From: Thelephora terrestris
Lineage: Eukaryota > Basidiomycota > Agaricomycetes > Thelephorales > Thelephoraceae
Direction of reading: 5' to 3'
NCBI GenBank assembly: GCA_015956445.1
Contig: WIUZ02000001.1
Location: 1,674,001 to 1,738,000, forward strand
DNA length: 64,000 nucleotides
In this document: positions 37,922 through 49,700 of the stretch, piece after piece
Layout of the letters: each line of letters starts with the position of its first letter
Position numbering within the stretch: position 1 is the first letter of the stretch
Notes under the pieces: model-generated
The model's database searches: none
Seen by the model: only the letters and a program-made list of their open reading frames with translations
What the model was told of the DNA's origin: nothing
Position numbers and translations under genes: made by a program

Positions 37922-40900
37922 ATGTTCTCCAGGTTACCGTCTCAGCTGTCCGCACCGTTCGGGATCTTGGGCGACGAACCGAAGCTAGCGTTCAGGAGCA
38001 AGCCAGGCGGAATCGCAAAGCTTGCGTCTTCTCGCGCACGTAATCTTGACTCCATTTCATTCCAAAGCTAATCATCCGTTGTACGCAACACAGGATATCC
38101 CACCCACAGACCAGTACTGGGATCAGGTTAGCAGCCTTCGTGGTCGTATTATCTGAGCTTAACGTCGACTCTGCAGTATATCACTATTTTCGACTCCCCC
38201 TCGGACGTCTTCTCCCTCGTTACTCCAAACGACAGTGAGTTCCATGAAATTCGCCGACATCAACCCGCGGCTCATCCTGTCAAGTTCGCAGAGCATTACA
38301 TGACGCTCCGGAGAATGTTGCAACCCTTATCCGTGTCATTTGCTCCCGACTCTTCAATCTTATCTCAGACCACACGTTCCCCACGCCCGTATCCGCTTCC
38401 GTCACCTCTCTCACAGGGTTCATCAAGTCATCGACATCTGAAAACACCACAACCAAGCATGTGCTAAACTGTGTTCGCGTACTGCAGCGCGTGCTACCTG
38501 TTGTGTTCGAAATCGATGGAGAGACGACCAGTTTTGAATTAGAGGTTTTCTGGAAGAAGGAAGAAGTGGAGGACACTCCGGTCAACGATGAACCTTTGCA
38601 GTTTGTGCTTGAAGACGATGACGAGGATTCGGACGAGGAAGACGCTGAACCACCTACCCCAGCCACCCCAAAACCGAAGGAAACCAAATCGAAAAAGACG
38701 ATACCCTCGTTGGCCGAGCGACTGCTCGGGTGTTTAATGGACTTGCTTTTCTGTTGTGGGTTCACCATACCGCGCAGAGTTCAAGTCGATCACTACAAGA
38801 TCAACCATACCATATGGTAATTACCATGCTCTCTAAACCTCGACCAATCTGATTGCCGCCTTCAGGGAAAAGGGAGTTGGTTCGACAGCGGACCTTGGTC
38901 CTAGCCAAGGACTGGAATCAAACAAGACAGAAGTACTCCGCCTGTTACTCGTTCTCCTCTCTCGACAAATTTACACTTCTCCCTCTCAACTTTTAACAAA
39001 ACCATCGATATACACACTCCAGCTGGTACAGAAGTCTCAACGTCGTAACGTTCTGACTCTACTGTGTTCGCTCCTTAACACCGCTATAAACTCACCCCCC
39101 GCCTCTTTGACCACCATCGGTGGGATGACTGGGCGTCTTCCATACAACCACCTTGTCTTCAAGGGCGAGGATTCTAGGGAGGGACTCGTAATCATGTGCA
39201 TGCAAGTCCTTTGTGCCCTCCTCGACTGCCAAAGCGGACCCGCCAGGGATACTACCCTCGCAAATGGTGAATCTTCCCCGACTATCAAGACGAATATGTT
39301 TAGGTATTATCTGGCAAAGCTTGTGAGATAATAGCATTCAGCTCTTTAGGTTCCATTCACGAACTCCCCATAGCATAGGCAACAGGATTTCATGTTCATC
39401 TTGGATGGCATTATAAACATTTTGGAACTTCAGATGGCCTCGCTGAATAACTATCTCCCTGGTGCAAAGAAATCCGTTCCGTATATCGTCGAAACCAGTT
39501 GGTCTACACCATTTTACACTCTGCGCTTAGGTTGACATTTTCTAGTCATCATTTTCTGGAAGATGATTGAACTGAATAAGGTCGCTTTCTGGTCCGCCCC
39601 CCAAAGTCGATTGCTGACATATCGAACAGAAATTCAGAGCATATATCCTCGACTCGGACAGGTCAATGGACGTCCTAGCATACCTTCTATGCTATGGTCT
39701 AGAGGTGAAAGATAAGCCTCGTAAGGCCTAGTTCCATGTCGATGCTTTCCATTTATCATCTAACCTGTTACGGTCCGTAGAACAACATGGTCTATGCAGA
39801 TCATTATCCTACATTGTTCAGACCCTCTCTGCAGAGAAAGCCTTCTCCGCAAAGTTGAACACAACCATCAAAGTTCAGATACCTCCAAAGTGGCATGTGC
39901 CTGGAACAGCCGCGGATTTCCTAATCAACGTATGTCTCCGGATTTGATTTTGACCTCTTGGTTGAATTTCTTCAGTCAGTATACTCGATGGTGGCAACAA
40001 CTTCGGGAACGCTCAGCTCCCTCTATCCTGCACTAATTATTGCGCTCTCGAACTGTGCTCCGTACCTCAAGAACTTAAGCGTATCAGCTTCTACTCGACT
40101 CGTACAACTGGTCACCGCATTTTCGACTGCAACTTTCTTGCTTTCCGATGAGGGTAATCCCCGGCTGCTCTTCTTCATGTACGACAGAATCACCTACGCT
40201 TGGGCCGTTGCTAACTTCGTTCTCCAGGCTTGAGGTTTTCAACTCTGTCATTTTGCATAATCTTGCGGATAACCCTAACCTCGTTTATGGGGTGCTCCGG
40301 GCCCGCAAGACATTCGAAGATCTCGGAACTTTTACCCTAGCACGCGGTCTCCGGGAGATCCGACGGGTTCAGTTAGCCAAAGAAGAGCAAGCTCGAAAGG
40401 GGGGCACCAAAGGCAAGGATAGGGCTTTGGATGACCTGGAGTCTGGCGAGGAACCCTCGACTGAGAAAGCCCGATTGTTGGAGAGCGAGGCAAGCTCTAG
40501 GCGGGAGTCAGCAGAAACCAGCCTCGACCCACCGTTGCCATCCAGAGATTCACCGCAGCGGGGGCCGAGTACGGACGATGAAGCACCGATACCGTTGGTC
40601 TCACCTACAGCCGGGTCAACCCCGGAAAGCGCGCTTTCCGAAAAGGCGAGAGGGAAATTAAGGGAAAGGTCTTCGATGTCCATAGAAATGACAAGGAGCT
40701 TGGAACGGGTCGCCCTAGCTGGAATCGGGAGAAATAGATTCGTGCCTACTCAGGAATGGGTCACATCCTGGCAGCAAGGGTGTGTTCTTTGGGTGAAATT
40801 GGTCATTTTTTACTTCCTCTGACGGATGTGGTCCAAGGTTACCCCTTGATCCGGTGATGCTGGTCATCTCTGAACTTTTGCCAAAAGTACACGATCTGCA

Positions 40901-41315
40901 AGCATCGTTGAACAAGGCAAACACAACTCCTGCCATCATTGATTTCTTGGCAAGTGCGAACCTTTCGAACGTCCTGCCGCGCCCCCCAAGTATTACACCT
41001 CGGCGGTTTGTCGTAAGTCATGGTGTCCTTTCATGGGTCGAGCTGCTATGTTGACCATCTTCGTCATTCCAGTGGTCCGATGCTTCAATAATATGGTTGG
41101 CTTCCCTCATATGGGGAGAGGTATATGTTCGCGGTACGACGCCGCTGGGCATCTGGAATGGGACGAATGTCCGTCTGTTCTATGTCAAACACTCCCAGAC
41201 GCAGGGGAGGGGTCAAATTTCGGAGACGGTGACGAATGCAATTGGCGGACTGTTGGGAAGGGGTGGTCAAGGAGCCAATGGTGCAGGAGCAGAGCCTTAT
41301 CAAAATAGCAGGTAG
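37922..41315 (+). CDS. HID1: HID1 family protein
   Basis: HID1 proteins are peripheral Golgi proteins needed for dense-core vesicle and late secretory traffic; fungal relatives exist. ATG 37922 (MFSRLPSQLSAPFGILGDEP) is followed by KLAFRSKPGGIAKLA. After a problematic first intron come DIPPTDQYWDQ and YITIFDSPSDVFSLVTPND. Further blocks are LIRVICSRLFNLISDHTFPT, then RVLPVVFEIDGET with an acidic low-complexity loop, then LAERLLGCLMDLLFCCGFTI. Later ones are FMFILDGIINILELQMAS and LVTAFSTATFLLSDEGNPRL. A long Ser/Glu-rich insert (about 40380-40690) precedes the C-terminal VFIVSELLPKVHDLQ-like and WGEVYVRGTTPLGIWNGTNV. It ends GAEPYQNSR, stop at 41313-41315. Around fifteen introns are needed. 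The family assignment is strong, and the first junction is uncertain. Confidence 0.88.
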
Positions 41316-41463
41316 TCTACCTTTCATCTCGCTTTTGTCTCGCTCGCTGGACATTATCCGTGTTGGTATGCGCGTATCACGAGTCCATCAACAAGTTCAC
41401 CGTCGCGCGTGAAAGCACGGTTTGATGACGACGCGTTATGGCAGTAATCCTCATGTCCACCCC

Positions 41464-43036
41464 ATGAGTTGGCCTCCATCACTAAATGAAGCTCAGAAAC
41501 AAGCCTTGAAACAAGGTCAGATTGCCGTCGCATTGACCTCCCGTTGCCCGGTGTAATATGATTATTTGGTCAGGCAGGGTCAATGGCGTCCTGGATCTAT
41601 TCGCAACAAGCGCCCCTGAACTCTCAAAGAGATGCAGACTGCCCCCCTTCGAAATCAAGGCAATCACGGAACTGGTGTGCCAAAGTTTGACCCCGGAGAC
41701 ACGTACGTTGGAGGAATGGATAACCCACCACGGCGATGCCCAGGGATTGCTCACAACCGGGGACGCAACGTTGGATCGCATGCTGGGGGGTGGCATTCGG
41801 ACTGGAATGATTTGGGAATTTGTTGGGGAGAGGTACGTTTCCTCGCCGTGTGTCTTACGCTGGTGATTTGTTTTTGAAATGCATCCACGAAGCGCGGCTG
41901 GAAAGACACAACTGGCGATGCAACTTTCCCTCGTCGTCCAACTGCCTCCGGAGTTGGGTGGTCTATCGGGTTCCACCTGCTATCTCACTACAGAAACGGA
42001 GCTAGAAACCCGTCGGCTAGACGAGCTATCTCGAATACACCCGCTATTAGCTACCCCCTCAGCTCGGTGCACGCTCGACGATATCAATACCATCAAGACA
42101 CCCACCGTGGATCTACTCGCAAACGTTCTTCGTACATCACTTCCCCAATTCGTCGCTGCTTCTTCCGCTCCAGGAAGAAGACCAGTCAAGCTGCTTGTAA
42201 TCGACTGCATCGCGGATTTTTTCCTCGCCTTGGAGAAGACCACAACCGCAACGCTGGTCGAACGCGCGCGCAACCTCAATGAACTGTCTTCACTTCTGCA
42301 TTCCTTGGCAAGCCGCCATCAGATTGCTGTTGTGGTGATCAACAGGACGCAAGACATCTTCGACTGGTCATCCAGCGATGGCGTTTCGGACGGAGGAGAT
42401 ACACCCGGCCAGCTTATTTATCGAGAGCAATCCCATTGGTTTGGCAGCGCGGATAGCATGCACGAAGAGCGGGGGAAGGAGGCGAAGTTGGGCCTCGGAT
42501 GGGCGAACCAGATCAACGTCCGGTTAATGTTTACACGTACCACCAGAGAGCGACGCATCGAAGACATCCGTAGCGCAGAGGAACGAAGCTCAAAGCGTCG
42601 AAGGGTTTCTCTGGACCACTATACGAACATCCGTTCGTCTTCGTCCCCATCGAACTCAGGATCATCGGCTATATTGACGGATAAAATACTGGTCCGGCGG
42701 ATGACGGTCGTGTTTTCGTCCGTCTCCCCACAGTGTTCGGTTGATTTCGTGGTAACGCGCGAGGGTGTTTTCGGCCTGGAGGACTCATTGACGACAGGTC
42801 TATCCGATCCTTCTCCACAAAGGACACCTCCTGAGAACGTGGCGGTGCCTCGGGTAGAACCGTTGGACGTTGGGCTGGCAGCATCCCAGGAAGTCGGGGG
42901 CGGTGAACTGCAGGACGATGAGGATGTGGATTGGGATGCCTTGTTTGCGGAAGATCAGAAAGCTTTAGACAGTCTGGATCTTGCCTATTACGACGGCGAA
43001 TTCTTATCGACCTTCCCTGTGCCCAGCGGTTCTTAA
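41464..43036 (+). CDS. RecA-family recombinase paralogue, Rad57/XRCC3 type
   Basis: This is a homologous-recombination mediator that helps Rad51 filaments form. ATG 41464 (MSWPPSLNEAQKQALKQG) crosses a first intron into RVNGVLDLFATSAPELSKRC, then a helix-rich N-terminal part. LTTGDATLDRMLGGGIRTGM precedes Walker A GESAAGKTQLAMQL, which is split by an intron inside the Ser codon. Walker B is KLLVIDCIADFFLALE. HQIAVVVINRTQDIF follows. A long C-terminal extension has basic (RSSKRRRVS), Ser-rich and acidic parts (LQDDEDVDWDALFAEDQKAL) and ends FPVPSGS, stop at 43034-43036. Only two introns. Walker motifs are complete, so ATP binding is likely. Choosing between Rad57 and XRCC3 as the orthologue is not possible by eye. 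Confidence 0.87.
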
Positions 43037-43259
43037 CGACTTAGCGTTACGAACGAAACGACCTTTTGTTATATTAGCGTATTGACGTGAAGGCGTTGTA
43101 GTCCGGTACTTCAAGCACCGCGGCTACGCGTTACAGGTATTACAATCGGCTGGGGTAACGTGAGTTTGTCGGGGAAATCAAAAAGTACAACAGAACAAAA
43201 GCAGATGCAAGAAGAAAGTGAATGTCCTACGGCATGAAACAGTCCAGTTAGGATCGTCG

Positions 43260-44337
43260 TCACGAAAATGAGGAGAGCGTGGATGAGGAAGAAGAATAAG
43301 GTAGTGGTGTACGGAATGAGGAGATTGTGTACGAGGGTGAGTAGGTGCGCTTGGGTTTTGGGAGTGGGCAGGAAGGTTTCAAGCTTGGCAGTCCTGTGAT
43401 AGGAATGGTCGTCTGGCGGATATATTCCACCTGTTCGAGCTCGGCGGCGAGGCATCTCTCTAGGTCTGTGCATTTGTTCCGCTTGAGGTGACTTGTCAAG
43501 AGGAACAGAACTACAATTGCTGGAGTCTTGTGTCAATCACGGCTTTTTTGCTTGCTTCGAGGGTTTCACTTACAAGCAATCATTGCGACGGAGGCGTTGG
43601 CGAGTAAAATGAAGGGTACCACATTGTGCGGTCGGAGTGAAAGGTTGGCGATAGAGAATGCGAGGACGGCTATTGAAGAAAGATCAATAAATTGGTACAC
43701 CCAGCAGATGCAAGCGGAGAAGGTCACGTACAGATTTGCAGACCGCACAACAACCGGAGACCGTTAAGGAGGTAATAACACACACGCATCCGACGGAATA
43801 TCCATTGCGTCTCGGTCAAACCAAGCATGGATTGGCAGCCCAAACTATAACAAACCAACAACAATCCGGATCAACTTGAGCCCCCCTGTCCTGGACACGA
43901 GGAATACAACTCACAGCCAAAAAGCACAGATGGAACCAGCCAAAGTCAAAATCAGCTGAACAGATTCCACTCCTTGAATCCGACGATTTGAAAACATGGC
44001 ATCGCCGGGCTGGCCGACCATGAATTGGATCATCTCCAATAATCCAATGCCCAAGGCGAAGGTGTTCAAGAAGGTAATAGACCCTGCTCGTTTACCCGCG
44101 ATCAGCTGAGGTGGGTGGCGGGTACGGGGGGTGACATACCCAGAACAAGATTGCATTGATACGCCAATGGGTGCATGTTTACACAATGAATGAAAGGGCA
44201 CCTGCGACTCTATCGCGGTGAGGAGGAGATGGGAGACCCTGCCAGAGTGGTTGAGGAGAGAGGGCACTGATGAGACCCCCCAGGGTATATAACAATACCA
44301 GTATGGGCCCAGAGTCTCAGATTGGCGAGCGTTCCAT
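43260..44337 (-). CDS. Multi-pass membrane protein of unknown family (5' end uncertain)
   Basis: Spliced reading on the minus strand gives at least five hydrophobic helices: GPILVLLYTLGGLISALS, AGALSFILIAGKRAGSITFL, FALGIGLLEMIQFMVG, and SVQLILTLAGSICAFWLLG, then YYLLNGLRLLCGLQI. Another pair is NVVPFILLANASVAMIASIV with VLFLLTSH. A basic, Ser/Pro-rich tail ends STLSSFS at 43260-43262. Four introns join these in frame (for example FI to LIAGKRAG across 44109-44184 or so). An ATG at 44337 is in frame with the first helix, but a TGA follows six codons later. The true start is therefore probably in an unseen upstream exon, or the gene is damaged there. I did not recognise the family; small fungal-specific membrane proteins often look like this. 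Confidence 0.6.
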
Positions 44338-45030
44338 GATTTGGATGGGTTTTTTTTGTTCTCCAAGTGAGTGTGTGGCGGCGTAAATCAACCGGTCCGT
44401 GTCGCTAAGGATCAACGTCAACTTCTCCGGTGATCATGCTAATTGTCCTGGACAGCGCGCTGGCCCCGGAACATCTCAGAGTGTCAAGGTTGGTGTGTGG
44501 GCGTTTGCTAGGCTTCAGTATATCCGAGTTGTACCGTATAAAGAAATGCAGGTAATCTCGCGGACTGGCCACAGCGAGTGACTGACGAAGCAGTGGCCCA
44601 AGCAGGGTGAATAAACTCTCAGTCTTTTTGTTGAAACAGACAACATCGTGATGTAATTGGATAAAGAATAAGGCGGGCGTGCTCTCTAGTCATTGGAGGC
44701 GTCCCTTATTGTTTATTGGAATTAGACGATTCAATGCCAGATCTTGCTTAATCCCAAGCGGGTTCAACTGGGGTCATAGCGGTTCGATTGAGTATGAAGA
44801 CTGTAACGCCTATCAGGTTTCCGAGAAAAACAACTATACTTCATTCCCAGTTGGTGCGAATGGACCTATGTGCAAAAAATACAACGGGAGAGGCATATCG
44901 AGCTGAGGGAGAAGGTTACAAGTAATCGTGGTAAAATCGAAGGAATGGCATCGTCAAGATGCAAGTGGCTCCCAAGCCGTGTATGGAAGACCCTCCCGTG
45001 AGGTGAGTTGTCCCAAAACGTTCAGGCCGC
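44338..45030. other. Spacer upstream of the membrane-protein gene, downstream of Atg8
   Basis: This 693-bp stretch lies between the unknown membrane protein and the Atg8 stop, both on the minus strand. It should hold the promoter and possibly a missing first exon of the former. Open frames here (for example 44679-44906) start without ATG and show no domain. The middle (44620-44700) is A/T-rich. Confidence 0.4.
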
Positions 45031-45613
<583 letters not shown>

Positions 45614-46278
45614 TGTTGGTAGAGTCTGGGGGTGTGAACTGGGGAAGAAAAGTTTGGAGGGTAGATTTGAGTGCTTGTATAGTAGATGGTGGTCGGTGGC
45701 AGAAGGAGGCTTACAAGGAACGGGTGTGGTTGCGCGGCTTCTTGAGTCAAACGAACGCAGCAGGTCAAAGCCTTCCGCATTCGGAAAGTTTTTCCCATCA
45801 CGTGATACTCGGTTTCCATGGCTGGTCACCCTGAACCTGTCGACTCGAAATACTCATGTTTACTACCCCAGCTAGACAAAAACGGTGGTCGGGCCCGACG
45901 TAGGCGGGTTTCAGCAATCCAGTCAATTGTAGTTCGAAACAGTCTCTGATGCGTTCGGTCCCTCTCGAGGTGAATCATATTGAAACACTGCCCCATGTAG
46001 ATGTCATGCAACGGGTGCCAAATTTGCGCAAGATTCTGTCGTCGAAAATCACGCCGGTGGCTGGACCTGGCTATGAGCATCGGGTTTCTACCTCTCAGCA
46101 TACCGGGCTGTGCGATAGGGAAGATAGTACAGCATCGGAATAATGTTAGGTCGTGTGGGAGATCTAAATTAGGATCAAATGGTTTTATGCAGAATCCACC
46201 GAGACTGTGACTTCTCGGATGAGCGCATGAATACACCTCTAGGTCTTGCTACTCACCAGGAATATAGCGCACTGGTCG
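45614..46278. promoter_or_regulatory. Atg8 upstream region, no gene seen
   Basis: This 665-bp region precedes the Atg8 ATG and reaches to the stop of the small protein at 46279. The part next to the ATG is purine-rich on the + strand (pyrimidine-rich on the coding strand), as in other promoters here. Frames through 45826-46236 show no domain. Confidence 0.4.
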
Positions 46279-46545
46279 TCACCGCTCCCTCAAGTAGTCC
46301 TTCAACTCTGCCCGAATGTCCGCTGGAACGCGCGCCAACGTTGTTTTAACCAGGGGAGGTTCAAGGCGAATGTTCGCGGGGTAGTCTGCGCCAGCCTCGG
46401 CCTTCTGTTGTAAGAGGAGATTGTATGTAGTTACCCTTGGCCCCTTTGAGGCTAAAGGGGCCGGGTACACTTTGCTGGCATTTTGACTAGCAACTTCACT
46501 TTTGGCTATGACGCGGGCGACAAGCCTCGGAAGTGACGCACGCAT
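46279..46545 (-). CDS. Small basic protein with a mitochondrial-like N-terminus
   Basis: This 88-codon frame starts at ATG 46545 and ends at TGA 46279-46281. The first 25 residues (MRASLPRLVARVIAKSEVAS) are rich in Arg, Ala and Ser with no acidic residue before Glu17, as in mitochondrial presequences. The rest is soluble (TTYNLLLQQKAEAGADYPAN; then PADIRAELKDYLRER). The base before the ATG is the end of a consensus acceptor (TTTCGTAG), and a GTAAGC donor lies 55 nt upstream. The 5' UTR therefore probably carries an intron that ends exactly at the start codon. I could not name the family. A small mitochondrial ribosomal or respiratory-assembly subunit is possible. It shares a 168-bp spacer with HRQ1. 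Confidence 0.6.
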   Translation of the reverse strand: MRASLPRLVARVIAKSEVASQNASKVYPAPLASKGPRVTTYNLLLQQKAEAGADYPANIRLEPPLVKTTLARVPADIRAELKDYLRER

Positions 46546-46713
46546 CTACGAAAGTCAAACAGAGTTAGCCCTCATGCCATGGAGATTTCTATCTGCTTAC
46601 CGTTAACAAATGGGTGTGCAAAACGGAAAGCGGGTTGTTTGGCAACAGCCTCCGTGACAAACAAACGCGCCGTGCGTCTCTCTTAGAGTCTCTAATTAAC
46701 CACGCCTTTCGTG
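46546..46713. promoter_or_regulatory. Divergent spacer (small protein / HRQ1), partly intronic
   Basis: 168 bp separate the two ATGs, and 55 bp of it (46546-46600) is the predicted 5' UTR intron of the small protein. Only about 110 bp remain for both core promoters. Confidence 0.45.
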
Positions 46714-49700
46714 ATGGTCAGCGGGGACGCGTCTTCCTCAAGCAACGGCATAAAAAGGAAGTCCGTAAAACCAGGTTCCACTACCAGTAAGAAGCAAAAG
46801 ACCGTCACGCAGGACGGCTCGCGAGAATGGCCCAGTTACTTCCATGATGTACGCTGATTGACCCTGTGGTAACCTTACACCTCCTTGAACTCTTCCCAGT
46901 TGTTCAAGGTGCATTGACTCCTAATATACCTCCGAGCCCTCTAAACGCGTTGCCGTTGCGCACTCTAGGTTTACAAGGTATGGTTGTATCTGATGGCAAG
47001 CAGGCGCGTGAGCTTGAAACTTGGTTAGGCCCTGAACACCGTGCTTGCGTTCTGCTCCTCGCGGAGGTCCATGGCCCCCACATTTGGCAGTATTCGTGGC
47101 TCCGTCGAGAACCTTCTCAAGGGGTGGGTGCCCCAAACCTGACATCGTCAGTCGACTAACCAGCGACTCGTAGGTCGCTGGACCTTGGAAAGGTCTCAGA
47201 AATCAAGTGAGAGACAACTTTCTGCTGCAACCACGCCAAATTTCACAACCTTGCCTTCAGGGCACTGTGTCCTGATCTCGTGAAATTTGCATATATTCCC
47301 AAGAATGACTTGCTTATCTATGGCTCCGACCAACCTGTACCCGAGCGTAAGACAGGCCGTCGTAAGAGCCCGGACTACTCAGAGTTTGGACCCTCTCAGC
47401 TACAAGACTCACAGGATCACGTTCTGGTCCTTGAATTCAAAGAACCGATGCGCGGTAGGAGGCCAGAAAATCCGTAAGCTCAATTTTTTGAGGATCCCCG
47501 ACCCTCACAAACGTTATCAGGTACGCTCATTCTCTTCCCCCATCGCTCACACCTGCGGCGATGAAGAAGCTTGTCGAAAAACGCAATGCGCAATTTTGCG
47601 ACGCCGTGAACGAGTCAGTCCACGCAGCCCGTAGGATATTCTCCCCTTGACCCATTCTCGTGACAGGCTCCTGGCCAAAACTTCTGAAGTCGAAGACCCT
47701 GTTTCCCTGCTGCAAGTATCTGGCCGGAGATTTGCCCCCGTGAACACCGCCTGGAATGGGGACACTGCGGATGATCCATCAGAAGTCCCGTCATCCAATG
47801 AGAGGCCTTCTGCGACGGAGATCATCGATAGAATACGAACACAAGACTGGTACAAAGATCAAATTCTGTTCAGACAGGAGACGGAAAAGAAGGCTGCTCG
47901 TCAAGGTTTGAGTCCCCCGTTAGCCCCCACCGCTCGGACCTTACGATCGAACTAAGGAACTCTCGAAATAACGTTGTCTGTGGCCATCGCAAATGCCTTG
48001 TCCAGTTCGCGACAGATTTCATCTCTTTATTGTCACCAAGCGGAGGCAATCAATGCTCTGACAGATGGCTCGCACGTCATAGGTGATCTTGTGCTTTCTC
48101 CGCGTTCTGCGCTTAACTCACAGTTCATAAAAGTATCTACACCCACGGCATCCGGGAAGAGTGTAATTTACCAGGTGAATGAACTCTACTATCCAATTTG
48201 TGGGCTCTAAACACTCCTAGGTCCCTATGCTTCGGTTCCTTGAGAAGGATCCCGACTCCACATTTATCTTTGTTTATCCGACGAAGGTACCGGGCAGCAC
48301 ATTTTCTAACACTGAAAATATGAACTCTCCAGTCAGGCATTGGCCCAAGACCAACGTGTGGCGGTCCAAAACCTCCTTTCCAACTGTTCTGGGCTGGATA
48401 CTACCCAAGTCGCCTCCTATGATGGTGATACACCACAAGAAGAACGACGTAAGCGCGTTTATCACATCGTGAGACTCACTCCCCAAACGATCCTCAGGCC
48501 AGATCCGCGAGAACGCCTCAATAATTTTCACCAACTTCGTAGGCTACGATTTCTAAGAGGGATTCTCGGCCTCACAACGATCATAGGATATGATTCACTT
48601 TTCGATCCTTCCGCATGAAGACTTGTGGAGGAGGTTCGTGCCATCTTTTCCATGTGGGGTTTCCGAGTGCTTGAATTCGCGCAGATTCTTCAAGAACTTG
48701 AAACTCATCGCGGTGGATGAATTGCATTATTATACGGGTCTTCTTGGGAGGTTTGTCGACCGACCCGTCTCGCAGCAGCCCCCTCACTCCTTATCCGTCC
48801 AGCCATGTTGCACAGGTAATGCGCCGATTGCGACGGATATGCGCGGCGATTGGAAGTGAGTCTAGCAATTCAAGTCCTCGAAATGGTCATAACCATGCTT
48901 CAGACAGAAGAGTGCAATTCGTGTCGTGTAGTGCGACCATCGCGAATCCATTGGAACACATGCGAAATATCTTTGGGGTTGAGGTATTCTATGCTCCTGG
49001 ACTAGGCAGACTTGATTTCTGAGCTCACTTTTAGAACGTCACGGCTGTTACGGAGGACGGAGCACCCTCTGGGCACAAGGAATTCCTAGTAAGAGAAAGG
49101 GGATCATCCACCATTCTCGGTTCTATCTCTGACAACCCTACAGGTGTGGAATCCTCCATTGAAAGTGCCAGGTGATCATTCGTTGGGACGTGTTAATGCC
49201 ACCGATGAAGCAACTGGCCTCATGAGATTCCTTATGAAAAGGGGTTTCAGGGTCATCCTTTTCTGTCAGGTGCGAACCCATAATGGATTTTTCTTGTCTA
49301 CGTTATTCACTCTTGGGCCAGAGACGAAAATCATGCGAATTGGTGAAACACTGCTTTGCAAAAAACAAGCTTGGGTTGACGTTGACATAATACTTTCACA
49401 GGCAATGAAGATAATCCGTGCGGAGTTGACCGCAGAAGGTCGACTGGACATCCTTGAGAAGGTCATGGCATACAGAGGAGGTTCGCCGCTTGTCCCGAAT
49501 GTTTGGATTCTCGCTGATGTTGGGGTATTCAGGGTACACACCTGAGGTAGATTCCCTTGTCTCACCCAAACACAGCAATTTCATGGGTTTTAGGATCGTC
49601 GCAGAATCGAACGTGAAGCATTTTCCGGTCAATTGCATGGAATAATCGCAACAAATGCTCTAGAACTTGGTGTCGACATTGGAGTGCTTGACGTTGTCAT

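Noticed and set aside
40369-40683. Minus-strand frame of about 104 codons
   Set aside because: It is antisense to the Ser/Glu-rich part of HID1. Such biased stretches often leave the opposite strand open.
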